DNA from: Dirofilaria immitis
Taxonomy: Eukaryota; Nematoda; Chromadorea; Rhabditida; Onchocercidae
Assembly (NCBI GenBank): GCA_024305405.1
Contig: JAKNDB010000110.1
Coordinates: forward strand, 1,736,001-1,800,000
Reading direction: 5' to 3'
DNA: 64,000 nucleotides
Under the pieces are notes generated by a model. The model was given only the letters and a program-made list of their open reading frames with translations, searched no databases and was not told the DNA's origin. Of this stretch, positions 23,401 to 34,180 are shown one piece after another. The stretch's first letter is position 1. Each line of letters starts with the position of its first letter. A program made the position numbers and the translations under genes.

Positions 23401-24079
23401 ATTCGTACGAATACTTTATTTTTTTAATTCCAGCATTGGTGACGACGCACTCCCGTTCATCGGTTATGCTGATCATTCCATTGGGGAAAGAGAAGAAGTT
23501 CGCTAAACTTTCAATTATTGATATTATGGTTCCAGGTAATTTTTCAGTTGCTTTTTAAACTTCAAAGTTCAAGTCAGCTAATTTCAAATCAATCCTTATT
23601 CTTCAAATTCATCTTTTACTTATTCGGAGGTGGTTTCATATAACTGGTGTGAATTCATATCATATATTTATGTTCAAAATAATCTAATTTATTTATTTTT
23701 TTGTTGACATTCATGAGTTATTGATGAAATGGATAGTAGATTATTATAACCTGCATGACATACTCTCTCATCAAAATTCTATGGGTACCAGATACTAAAT
23801 AGAATTAATAGCGAATAAATACCGTAATTAATTGTTACTGCAAGTATTTTGCAGGTATTTTTCTGAATATTGTATTGAAATTTGCGGAAATGTACGATAC
23901 TGGAACATTCCTTCTCTCTTTTACGCTGTTCTTTTCGGTCTATTTGTTACTGAACTGATTGGTTTACTGCGGCAAAAACGACACCGGCAATAGTTATTCC
24001 CGGGATTTTCGCTATATTAGCTTCCATGCTTAGCGTTGAAAATCCATCGGATTTATGGCGATTTGGAATTAAACATTAA
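20497..24079 (+). CDS. Divergent signal-peptide-peptidase-like (SPP/SPPL) presenilin-fold membrane protein
   Basis: Exons read: 20497-20598, 20696-20844, 20941-21025, 21259-21402, 21484-21638, 21734-21899, 22630-22677, 22709-22857, 23064-23133, 23434-23535, 23855-24079. SPP-family members are GxGD intramembrane aspartyl proteases of ER/endosomal membranes. The order of landmarks fits: an N-terminal helix and a second hydrophobic segment, a Ser/Glu-rich loop, further helices, then ILFDIFW (equivalent of YDxFW, first catalytic Asp), about 30 residues later LSIIDIMVPG where the family has LGLGDIVIPG, and TPAIVIPG where it has QPALLYLVP. Both aspartates persist, but GxGD has become SIID and PAL has become PAI, so activity is doubtful. 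Frame breaks: the A-run near 20705, and two shifts around 23940-23970 before the PAL-like segment. A member of the imp gene group is likely; the specific orthologue is not recognised. It could be a pseudogene in progress. Confidence 0.6.
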
Positions 24080-24478
24080 ACATTTTCATGCATCGATCAG
24101 CAGAACTTTTTTAATATCAAAATTAAAATGTAGTTAGCGTTTCGTGTAACGGCTTTTTCTGTTCAATGTTCATACCTATTTTAGTTGTTTAGTAATTGAT
24201 GCAGCACAAATTCGTGAACTTACTGGTCAGATCTCATATGATTTTCTGTCGATTTTTTTACTGGACATATTTATTTATTGCATTTCTTGAATCTTTGAAA
24301 TTAAAATCATGAACTAATTCTTAACCTTTATTTTTATTGTTTTGTTTTTGAGGTATTAAATCAGGTGCTGGAATAAATCAGCTGCACATCAAGCCATTGT
24401 AATTTTAGCTTTTTAGTATGAAATATCTTGAACTGTAATTATTTACTGAGTTTTTTTATTCAATAAGTTCTTCATAAG

Positions 24479-25024
24479 GAGCTTTTTTCGCTGGTATAAT
24501 TACATGCACGAAAAACTATGTTTCTTTCTCTACTACTGTTAACCTGGCATTTGATACTTATTGCCTGTGATATTTCGAATACTTCCTGCCGTTGTGGATT
24601 CTGTCGAAAGCATTCATAACTTTTGAGAAAAATTGTTGTTGTGAAACCGGTAGGTCATTCATGAAGATCGAGCCTTATATCAATATTTTTATAGACGTTT
24701 GTATTAATGCTTTTATAAATTCTTGATGTATATTTTTGCTTGTTCATTTTGTCATTTAGACGCGATTAATAATTATTATATTATATTAAGATTGATTTGA
24801 TCCAAAGTAATTTGTACATATATTAATTCCTTTTTCTTTTATCTTTCAAAATAGCTGAATCGAGATTAGTCCAAGAATTCCTTGATTTGAGCTTTCTTTT
24901 GAATTATTTGACTGGGAAACGTTTATTGGCACTTCAGTTGTCGTATTTACATCCCTTTATATTTGTTGTATGTGATTTGGTGATAATAAACTTTCCGTTG
25001 GCAGTGTCTTTCAAAATATTAGAG
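24479..25024 (+). CDS. Unrecognised membrane-protein exons (partial or decaying)
   Basis: Two consecutive exons with compatible phase: 24479-24649 and 24855-25024. The first is bounded by AG at 24477-24478 and a GT donor at 24650. The second follows ATAG and ends before GTACAT. Together they encode strongly hydrophobic segments (for example LPLWILSKAFITF and LSYLHPFIFVVCDLVIINF) and a CCC cluster. The first exon carries an in-frame TGA at 24568-24570, so the reading frame is broken unless this is a consensus error. No upstream exon with a start was found with confidence; short candidates lie near 24185-24225 and 24352-24400. I do not recognise the family. Confidence 0.35.
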
Positions 25025-25115
25025 GTACATTTCCAATGAGTACTATTATGTTATAGTATTAGGAAGTTTTTTTTGTGTTTTTGGAAGATGCTTGTTAGAG
25101 GGTTTTTGAATGTTT

Positions 25116-27891
25116 TTAATCATCGCATAATTTGTCGCCATGGGAACATGTAGTCTTGGTTACTGAGTCGGCAATACTTTTGAGCTGATCTAAAATTAAT
25201 TTGTATCCTGTCCAGTAATCATCTACTAGGTACGGGAGGTTGTTCATTTCGCAATATTTTCTGACCTTCATTGATACCTGCTTCAAATTTACACGGGATA
25301 TGGTGGGAAATAAGTGATGCTCGATCTGAAATATTTGAACATATAATGTTTTCATTAAATTCCGAGAAATAATTCTGAGATATCTCATCAGTATATGTGC
25401 TAGATTCTTAAGATACTATTTTAAGCGAAAATATGTTGCGGAAAAAAACTTCACATTCAATGGTAATACCTGATAATTGAGACCACCCCAAAACCAATCA
25501 ACAGTCGGAGTTGGTAACATATTACGAGTTGTCAGTATGTGGAGGCATGGGAAATTATTCAATAAACGACTGTGATCTAAAAAAGTGATTGAAGGATCGT
25601 AAAATAATAATCAGTATTTGTAAAATTGTTAACTATTGCAGGTAATGATGGTGATGGGTGCATAATACTAATTTGCTGGAAGAAAGCTCACGTCGATAAT
25701 TGTTTGATTACTTATATTTCAAATCCCTTCGGTGGTTATTTTCGTATATGTCGATTGATATTACTTACATTTATATAATGCTTATCCTCCCATATTAATT
25801 TTATTATTTTCATTTCATGGCACGTTTATTTTAAAGAACTTAGTATTAAGCATGCACTCTATAAACTTACAAGGGAATTTAGTAACAGAATTGTGACTGT
25901 AAGCAACGACATGAGCGATAAGAAATCCGGCGCCTAATTGACTAATTGCAAAATATAGAATCCTTATTAATCCTGTAGGAAGAAGCCAGAGTTGAAAGAT
26001 GACCCATGACCAATGCAATAAGATGCAAATCTGAATATTGCAAATAACTATTTGAATTTGAGTAATTGCAAAGAATTAGTTGTTAAAATTAAAGGAAGTA
26101 AGTCAGTATTTTCACGAAACTGAATTTGAACTTCTTCCTTTGCTTCATTCCAAAATTATTCGTCAAAGTGATTTATGATTATCTCATTTAAAATGACTTA
26201 CCTGCTCAGCAGGAGCATTGTTGACATGTTGTTTATATTGATTGTATGGTGCTCCAATAACAAACAGTATAGATTGCGTTGTCCAGGAGAATCGCAATAA
26301 CGGTAACATAAGCGTGAAATAGAAATGTTGATAGGGGATAATCTGAAAAAAAAGAACAAACTTTTATAAGTAGTAAATAAATAGTAATCAGTAAAATACA
26401 ACAAAAAAAAGAAAAAGTGATTGGAGGATAAAACATTAGGAACGAAGAACATTAGGTAGAATAATTCAAAAATCATGTACAAAATTATTAAACCTTTGAA
26501 ATGAATTGTTCGAATAAAGCTTTATATTTTTTCAAATCATCGGGAACAAATGCTAATAACGGCGCTAAGTCGATATCACCATCCTAAAAACAATTCCCCA
26601 TTTATCGGTGTAATTTCAAGATATTGAGGATTTCATGATGCAAAATTATGGCTATACTAACTTGTCCAACAATATTCGTTGCAGCATGATGTGTATTATG
26701 CTTTTCCTTCCACCAATCACGTGAAAATCCTTGCACAATATTACCAAAAATCAACGAATAGAAATCATTTTTTTCCCGATTCTTACTTGGTTGCTGATGA
26801 CAGAAATCATGTGTTAACCAACCAAACTGTTGCCAACAAAGTGCTAAAATTGTCGCTGATGCAAGGTACCTAAAGAATGTATCATGTTATTTCCGGTCGA
26901 TTTTATTAAGATATTAGATAAACGAAGATTAATATAATTAGTGTAAGCAAAGTTGAAAAAATAAGCACCATGTCAAATATTGTAGGATAAAGGCTAACAA
27001 TAATAAGCCAAATGCTTCAGAACATTTGTAGACGTAGTAAGTTGGATCTACTTCGAATAATCCTTCAGCTATCAGTTCTTCCCGCAATGCAATAAAATTT
27101 TCTATTATTTGTTTCTCCTAAAAGTTGCATTATTTTTCAAATAATCATATTAAAATTATTCTGATTTGAATACTGAAAGGAATCATTTCAATTTTATGAA
27201 GCTATTGCATGAAAATCTAAGGATTTGATCGGTACTTCTCGACTATTATTTTAAACAACAGTACCTTCTGTTTTTGGAAGATTATAAGATGATACATTTA
27301 TTTCATCGGCGTAATTGTCATCTGAATTACAACTCAAATTTATAATTCCGAATGAATATATGCAGAATGTAACGAAGTTTCTAACTTCAGCATTTTAAGG
27401 AAAATCTGAATCATGGTCAATATCAGTCAAAATACGACAATAATTCTGACCCTGGTTGGTATCAAATTTATCTGTGATATCGATACATTTTCGTTTCTTT
27501 AGCAGATCCAATTGCTTATAAGCAGTTTTGCTTCCTTCATGAAAAGCATGAAATACTTGTGTAGCATCGGCATCCCTAAAATTTCCAGGTAACATAAAAT
27601 AGAAACCTTCGATACCTGCCTATCGTATTTTGTTGAACCAATAATTTTTTTGACGGGAATATCCGATAATCTGCTCAGATATTGACAGGTGATGCTTTAT
27701 TATGTTGCTATTGGCTAATTTTGTTCATAATTTTTCAAAATGAAATTAATTTTTGCGAACTTGCACATTAAAACAAACCTGTAATGAGTGATAACACTTC
27801 CACCTGGATGCCTCTTTTGGAAGTCCCTTGTTATTAGTAACCACTTACCATCAATCTTTAACCGAAAACCAGTACCATCTTCCTCACCCAT
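25116..27891 (-). CDS. Front-end fatty-acid desaturase with N-terminal cytochrome b5 (copy 1)
   Basis: Membrane-bound desaturase of the delta-6/delta-5 type that introduces double bonds toward the carboxyl end of PUFA chains in the ER. Exons descending: 27891-27779, 27575-~27395, 27117-26969, 26869-26662, 26583-26494, 26342-26202, 26030-25871, 25576-25470, 25325-25116. The b5 domain shows the heme motif HPGG followed by FHAFHEGS, whose His is the second ligand. The three His boxes are HDFCHQQ and HNTHH (both in 26869-26662) and QIEHHLFP (spanning the last intron). The start at 27891 is the first ATG upstream of the b5 domain. The join between the second and third exons does not keep phase as read, so the donor near 27395-27450 is uncertain. 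Homologous to C. elegans fat-3/fat-4; regiospecificity cannot be told from sequence. A second copy lies 1.7 kb upstream on the same strand. Confidence 0.92.
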
Positions 27892-29623
27892 TGCTTGCTA
27901 CTTAAAAGTAAGAATAATGATTAATTATCGGCGGATAACTTATAACTTAGATCTTCCATTAACTTTTTCCTTTTTTTATTTTGATTATATTTCTTTCGAT
28001 AGTAGTTGAAGAAGAATCGAGAATAAATAAATTTCTTATTTCAACTTTAGCATTATAAAAGTTAACATTTAAATTTTATTGAGTTAAAATTCAAAATATA
28101 AAATGTTTTTAGATATTTTTCAACTACTCCAAAATTTGTGAAAATGTTGGCAGAAAATAAGGATGAAATTTGTAGTATTAAAATGTATTTATGTCTACAT
28201 ATTTTTTTAATGTTATCTGAACATAACTCTTTGGGAAATAAATGTTATCAGCGGATAATTCATTTTTTTTTCAAGCGAAAAATTTTGTGCTAATACTTCA
28301 ATTATAACTCTTAAATATATCTGTCAATATGGTAACAACTATTTACGGTTATCCCATGAGTATGTGAAAAAATGTTATCAGTATTCTTTGGGAAACAATC
28401 CTATCATGACTTGCTACATTTAGGAGTATTTGATTTTCGCTAATATTGCTGAAATTTTTGAAATTATTTGGAAAATAGCCAGAAAAATCTTTTTCGAAAT
28501 TTTAGGTTAAAATTTCAAATGTTATGTTATTAAATTATCAGTTAATAGTTTTAAAATTTAGGGAATAGATTTTCAAGAAAGGGAAATGTATGATGGAAAT
28601 AAACTCAGCTATATATTGAAAAGATGCAATATATATCATGTATCATAATGAAGAGGCAAGAATAAAAAGAAATATATAGAATAATGAAGGAAGAGAAAGA
28701 AGAAGGGAAAGGTCAACAAGTTTGTGGAGAGAAATTAGCGATGTTTATTAGTGGAATACTTGACTAAAATTCAACAGAATACCATAAGCGGTGTCTAATT
28801 TATATGGGAAGACGGAAATGAAACATTCTGACAAAAAATGTGTCGAAAGAGGAGGGTAATGGGTATAGAGATGATGATGGTGATATCAATAACGTTTATG
28901 ATGACGAGAATGCTGGTGATAAGAATGCTGCTCATGTATATGGAGGGTTGATTTTTAAAATTGGTCTTCGAACTATCTAGCAGTTTCATCACAAACTTTC
29001 TATCTTCACTCAATCATTTTATAAATCAATCAATACGGTAAATGCGTTGATCCATCAATGACAGTTTTTTTCAAAATCAAAAAAAGAAAAAATTTTTATG
29101 AATTTCCATGAAATAATTGATCATTTTCAACTTTATAAAATATTATATTTGCCGAAATGTTTGTTGTTTTAATTTTATAGAGAATTAATCAAATTGGAAA
29201 TTATAAAATTTTAGAAGGGAAAAAATCAACCTATTGGTGTATTAATTTTACTTGATAGTTCCATTAAGTCTTCTCTGTAGTTACGGTATTGAATATGCCA
29301 AAAAAACTTTTAAGACAATATTTGTCTCATTAAAATAAGGTAATGATCAATAAATACTGGTAAAATTTGAAATAGCAACCAAGATTTTATGTAACGATTT
29401 ATTCAACAAATCTAAGTATAACAAATAATGTTCATTGAAATCTGAATACAAATATATGTCAATTTCAGAAGTTAATATGAATGGATGTAACAAATATTGA
29501 AGTTATTCTTTATAAAAATATTCATTTCTTAGTGTCACCACAATATATTCTAATTTTATATTATGGAATATTTATCAGTCTTTTATTCATTTCTCATATT
29601 TTGCCTCTTTTTCAATGACAAAA
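27892..29623. other. Spacer between the tandem desaturases
   Basis: About 1.7 kb between the 3' end of copy 2 and the 5' end of copy 1, so it should carry the promoter of copy 1. It is AT-rich with no credible coding exons; short frames such as 28795-29013 are unsupported. No cytochrome-b5 or histidine-box remnant was seen, so it holds no obvious third copy. Confidence 0.55.
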
Positions 29624-32075
29624 TCATTCAGCCAATTTTGCGACAGAGGCCATTTGTTGAATTTCCATAAGCCATCCTTCGAAATATCCGTTCACCATAT
29701 AGGGTAAATTATTTTCCATGCAAAATTCTTTCACTAATGGCATTACCTGAAATTGAAAAGAATTTTTCTTTTTTTTTTATAGTTTAAATAATACGCTTTT
29801 GATGAAATACAATAGTTTAATAATGTTTGAAATGTTTTTAGAATATTATAAAAGAAAGCAAAAATAAGGACAAACCACTTTCAGATTATGTCTTGGCATT
29901 GATGGAAATAAATGATGCTCAATTTGATAATTTAATCCACCCCATAACCAATCAATTAAAATTCCTAGGCGCATATTTCTTGTCGTATGAAGTTGTAAAC
30001 AGACATAACTGTTCAAAATTGGATCATCATCTGTAAATTTATGTATAAGCGTTTAATTATTGATTAAAATTAATTTATTTATTATAAATTACTTACGCTT
30101 AAATTTTGGAGTAGAATAATGGTTATAAGTAACAACATGAGCCAAGAGAAATCCTGCGAAAAGCTGTGATGTGAAGAAATAAATTAATCGGATTTGAAAT
30201 GTTGGTAAATAATAAAATTGAACGAGTACCATGCACCAATGTAGAAATACTGCTAAGCGTTCAATTATAGCTCTTTTCCTATGAATCTGCAAAAAACAGC
30301 AATTTTTAAATTTGAATTCAAATATTAGATATTTAATGTGCGAGATAATAAATTACTGCAAAACGACTATTTGACATATTTGCAACAAAGAGATCGATTG
30401 CATAAGCCATGAAATTCGTAAGAATGGAAAAGCTATCGTCCAGTAAATGTGCTGATAAGGGATGATGTTTAATATCCAACTTCCTTTCATAGCCTAAAAA
30501 TTGAATGAATCTTACATTGAGCAAAAAGCGAACTGTTACATTTAAAAAATGTTAGAAATATTAAAGTCAGATTTTTAACATCCGTCAAAATGATGCAATT
30601 TCAGGAAGAATTATTATATGACCCTGTTTCGGAGTACCATTAATGACTACATGTATGCAATTCTAATTATGCTTACTTGCAAATCCGATGGTACTACAGC
30701 CCAGAATGGTAATAAATCAATATCACCATCACGTCCAATGACATTTGTTGCTGCATGATGCATATTATGTTGCTCTTTCCAACCACCACTTGAGAAGCCT
30801 TGCAGCAAATTTCCAACTATATATGACATCAAATCATTCCAGTAATGGTTCTTGAAATTTGAATAAAATTGCCCAGATTGCAATGTATCTTTTTAGTGAC
30901 GATAGTTTGAAGTTATAATACTTGGAATTTCTTTGAGATTTATGAAATTGAAATTCTCGGATGTTAATCTTCATGATAAACTGAGTAATAAGATAAAATA
31001 AGGATTACTCTGAAATGTTGATGATGAGCATAATCATGAATTAGCCATCCCAATTGTTGCCACGCTAATCCTAAGATCAGAGCTGATGAAATGTACTGTT
31101 GTTGTAGTTGTAAGAATACTGATAATGACATTAAGCCAAGTGCTTCGCATATTTTACGGAAGTAAAAACCATTCTTTGCTTCGAAAAGTCCTAATTTTTG
31201 TACCTAAGTGTGAAATTTCTGCAATAGAATTGAAGAAATAGCTTCAATGTAATAGTAAACGGAGGAGAAAATATCGATTAATTTCTAAAAATTTCGAAAA
31301 TTCACATGATTTTTCAGGCATATGTAACCTTCAAAATATATCTACATTTAGTAGTACATAATTTCAGTTAGTTAAAACAATGATAACTTTTACATAATGT
31401 AATATTTGAATGGAGTAATAATGTTTTCGGTGACTGAACGGTAAAGTGGTCAAATAAGATGTGTTTCGTCTTCTTTTCTTCATCTTTCCCTCTTTGCTTT
31501 CAGTGAAATTTCGAATAATAATTTTTGAAAATTAAATTATATTGTTTAATTTCAATAATTACTGACGTGAACAAGAATTATACCTTTATTCTGAAACGAT
31601 TAAAATTCCGATTAATCGTTTCGACACGCTGTACATCCAAATTCCAATTACCGATAACCTCATCACTTAACACTGATAGTGTTTCTGACACTCCCTTTTG
31701 AAAAGTTTGAATTATCGATTAATTTGAAATGTTAAAAATCCATCATGATAATAGTTTATCGATCTATTATGATTACTTGTTTGAATCAGCAACAATCAGT
31801 GATCGAAATTGATAAGCGGTAAGAACTAATGATCATTGGACCTGTTCCTTCGATGGTTCATAATCGACATCACTTGTTGACACTTTCTCAATCATTTGAT
31901 ACGCCAATTTAGAGCCAGAATGAAATGTGTGAAATGCCGTAGTTGCATCAGTTTCACGATAAGCCGTCATTGCAATACCACCTGGATGTTTCGCTAACGT
32001 TTCCTCATCGATGAGCAACCATTTCCCATTGATTTTCATGTGGAATGGTCCTGTTATCACTTCACGTATCACCAT
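29624..32075 (-). CDS. Front-end fatty-acid desaturase with N-terminal cytochrome b5 (copy 2)
   Basis: Same architecture as the neighbouring copy. Exons descending: 32075-31842, 31694-31584, 31203-31009, 30888-30677, 30493-30357, 30286-30097, 30030-29879, 29746-29624 (TGA). The b5 domain has AKHPGG and FHTFHSGS. The His boxes are HDYAHHQ (31203-31009), HNMHHAATN (30888-30677) and QIEHHLFPSMPRHN (30030-29879). Start at 32075 is the ATG opening the b5 exon. The join into exon 30888-30677 appears one base short. Intron positions around IIPYQH and the QIEHH region largely match copy 1, supporting tandem duplication, but the two C-termini and b5 domains differ enough for distinct regiospecificity. 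In C. elegans the delta-6 (fat-3) and delta-5 (fat-4) genes are adjacent tandem duplicates; which role this copy has is inference and left open. Confidence 0.92.
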
Positions 32076-33128
32076 ATCTACAATTCCTGGAATACAACCT
32101 GATTATTTCTTGAGACTGCATATTTATAATTTCAAAGCTGGAAGAGATTTCTCGATCAAATGACTATAGTAAGTAATGTATGATCTCTTTTAATAAGTTT
32201 AAAATTGATTTTTCTTACTAATCCATATCTTAACATCGTAATATTATTATTATCATCCTATCTACTATCAACCATTTCAAATAACAAAGGTGCAAATGTG
32301 GTGACAAATATGACGGAGCAGAAATAAATAGTGACGAAAATAGGTGAAAAACAAGTAAGTGTAGGTAGAATATGCAAAAATTGAAGATAATATGAATTTT
32401 ACAGCCCATTTCCTTGGCTGTAAAATTCAAAAATCAAAGGGAACTAATTCAAAACGGTGATACGAAATGAATGCAAATGATTCATTAATGTGACAAATTT
32501 TAATGAATAAAAATGTATATTACTATTATTAAAATAACAATGCAATGTATTTTATGGTAACAAATATCCATGAATATTTGTAATTATTAAAAAGTTGCTT
32601 ATTTTTTCGCCTTTTTAAATGATTTTTTAGATTCTTACAAATTTGAATTTCCGAATATTTTTCCATTGACAGTATGGAACTGAAAAGTTCTTCTTTATAA
32701 ATTAGGAAAAATTAGAAATGAAAGAAAAAGGAGAAAAAAAGAAAAGGCAGAATCCGATAAGAGTTGCATCCTTAAACAATATCAAATGTGACAGTGGTTC
32801 TCGAAACCTGTTGTTCTTTGATGTAATAAAATAAACATAGAGAACGTTACACCCCTTTCTTCCTTTTCAACCGATCTTTTAACTAAAATAGAATTAACTA
32901 TGAAATATATATTTCAATGAATAAATAGCAACGTGATCGACTCAAAAAACTGTACGATATAGAGAATGATCAAATAACTGTTAAAATTATTAATTTTGAA
33001 AATAAAAAGTTCCATTTATTTTTTTGGAGAATTTAATGATTAAAATATTTATTTTAAGATTGGAATGATTGTATGCAAACATTTCGACGAAAAAGTATAA
33101 AAAGTCTTTCTGCATATATGTATATATA

Positions 33129-33163
33129 TTCTAATTTATAATCCGAGGTTTCATATAAATGTA

Positions 33164-33201
<38 letters not shown>

Positions 33202-33863
33202 AATGGCAATTTAAAAATACATTCCAATATAGCTTTGCTGACCTTCGTTTGTTGTCGCTTAAACAAATATTGCAACTGGAAAGTTAATTATTTAAGTATG
33301 ATAAATTGCAGATTTCAGTCACCTTTACCTTAAATTTCAACACTGTTCAAACCAAATATATTTTCATAAAATCAAACTCAATTATTTGATTTGAAAAGAT
33401 ATATATATATATATGAATACATTTATATGAAACTTCGGATTATAAATTAGAAACTTTTATTACCTATTTTAATATATTTAGGTAACAAAATTAATTTTAA
33501 GATCAATTTGAAATTTCAAATCTTTTAAAAATATTAATGATTTTTGCATCAACGATATCTTTTCTGCGTTTTGATCCATTTCAATGATCTCAAATAAATT
33601 TTCCACGAAATTACCTCTACTGCATTCGTATCATTTGGAGTTTCATTCATTTGATTTGTTAAATTTTCAAATCAAATAATTGAGTTTGATTTTATGAAAA
33701 TATATTTGGTTTGAACAGTGTTGAAATTTAAGGTAAAGGTGACTGAAATCTGCAATTTATCATACTTAAATAATTAACTTTCCAGTTGCAATATTTATTT
33801 AAGCGACAACAACGAAGGTCAGCAAAGCTATATTGGAATGTATTTTTAAATTGCCATTAAATT
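33129..33863. mobile_element. Nested inverted-repeat element (MITE-like or hairpin locus)
   Basis: Order A, (AT)n, B, (AT)n, A', spacer, B'. A (33129-33170) and A' (33411-33452) are 42-bp inverted copies with one mismatch as read. B (about 33197-33396) and B' (about 33664-33863) are roughly 200-bp inverted copies differing at only a few positions, such as a GTTTG/GTTG stretch. A-B-A' has the look of a short non-autonomous element with terminal inverted repeats and AT-rich subterminal tracts, followed by an inverted copy of its core. No transposase or target-site duplication was found. Element class is inference; the repeats are seen directly. Confidence 0.75.
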
Positions 33864-34158
33864 AAATCCATAATTAACATTATTAAGATTTGTATCTCTT
33901 TAATGTCAATTTCTTTATTCATCTTTCTTTTTTCTATAATTTAAATAATCAAATTTTATATACTTTTGGACAATATCATTTTCTTTGCGATCCATTTTTA
34001 CACAGATCAATATATTGAATCAACCATTAAATGGTCATATTGTGAATTGATTTTATCAACGATAGCTCAGATAATCTGAAAGATAATGTTTGAAGGCAAA
34101 AGTAGAAATTTATTATTATATGCACGTATATATCATTAAATTAAAGTCTATTAAATCG

Positions 34159-34180
34159 ATATATATATATATATATATAT
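34159..34180. repeat. (AT)n microsatellite
   Basis: Short uninterrupted AT tract in gene-poor DNA. Confidence 0.85.
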
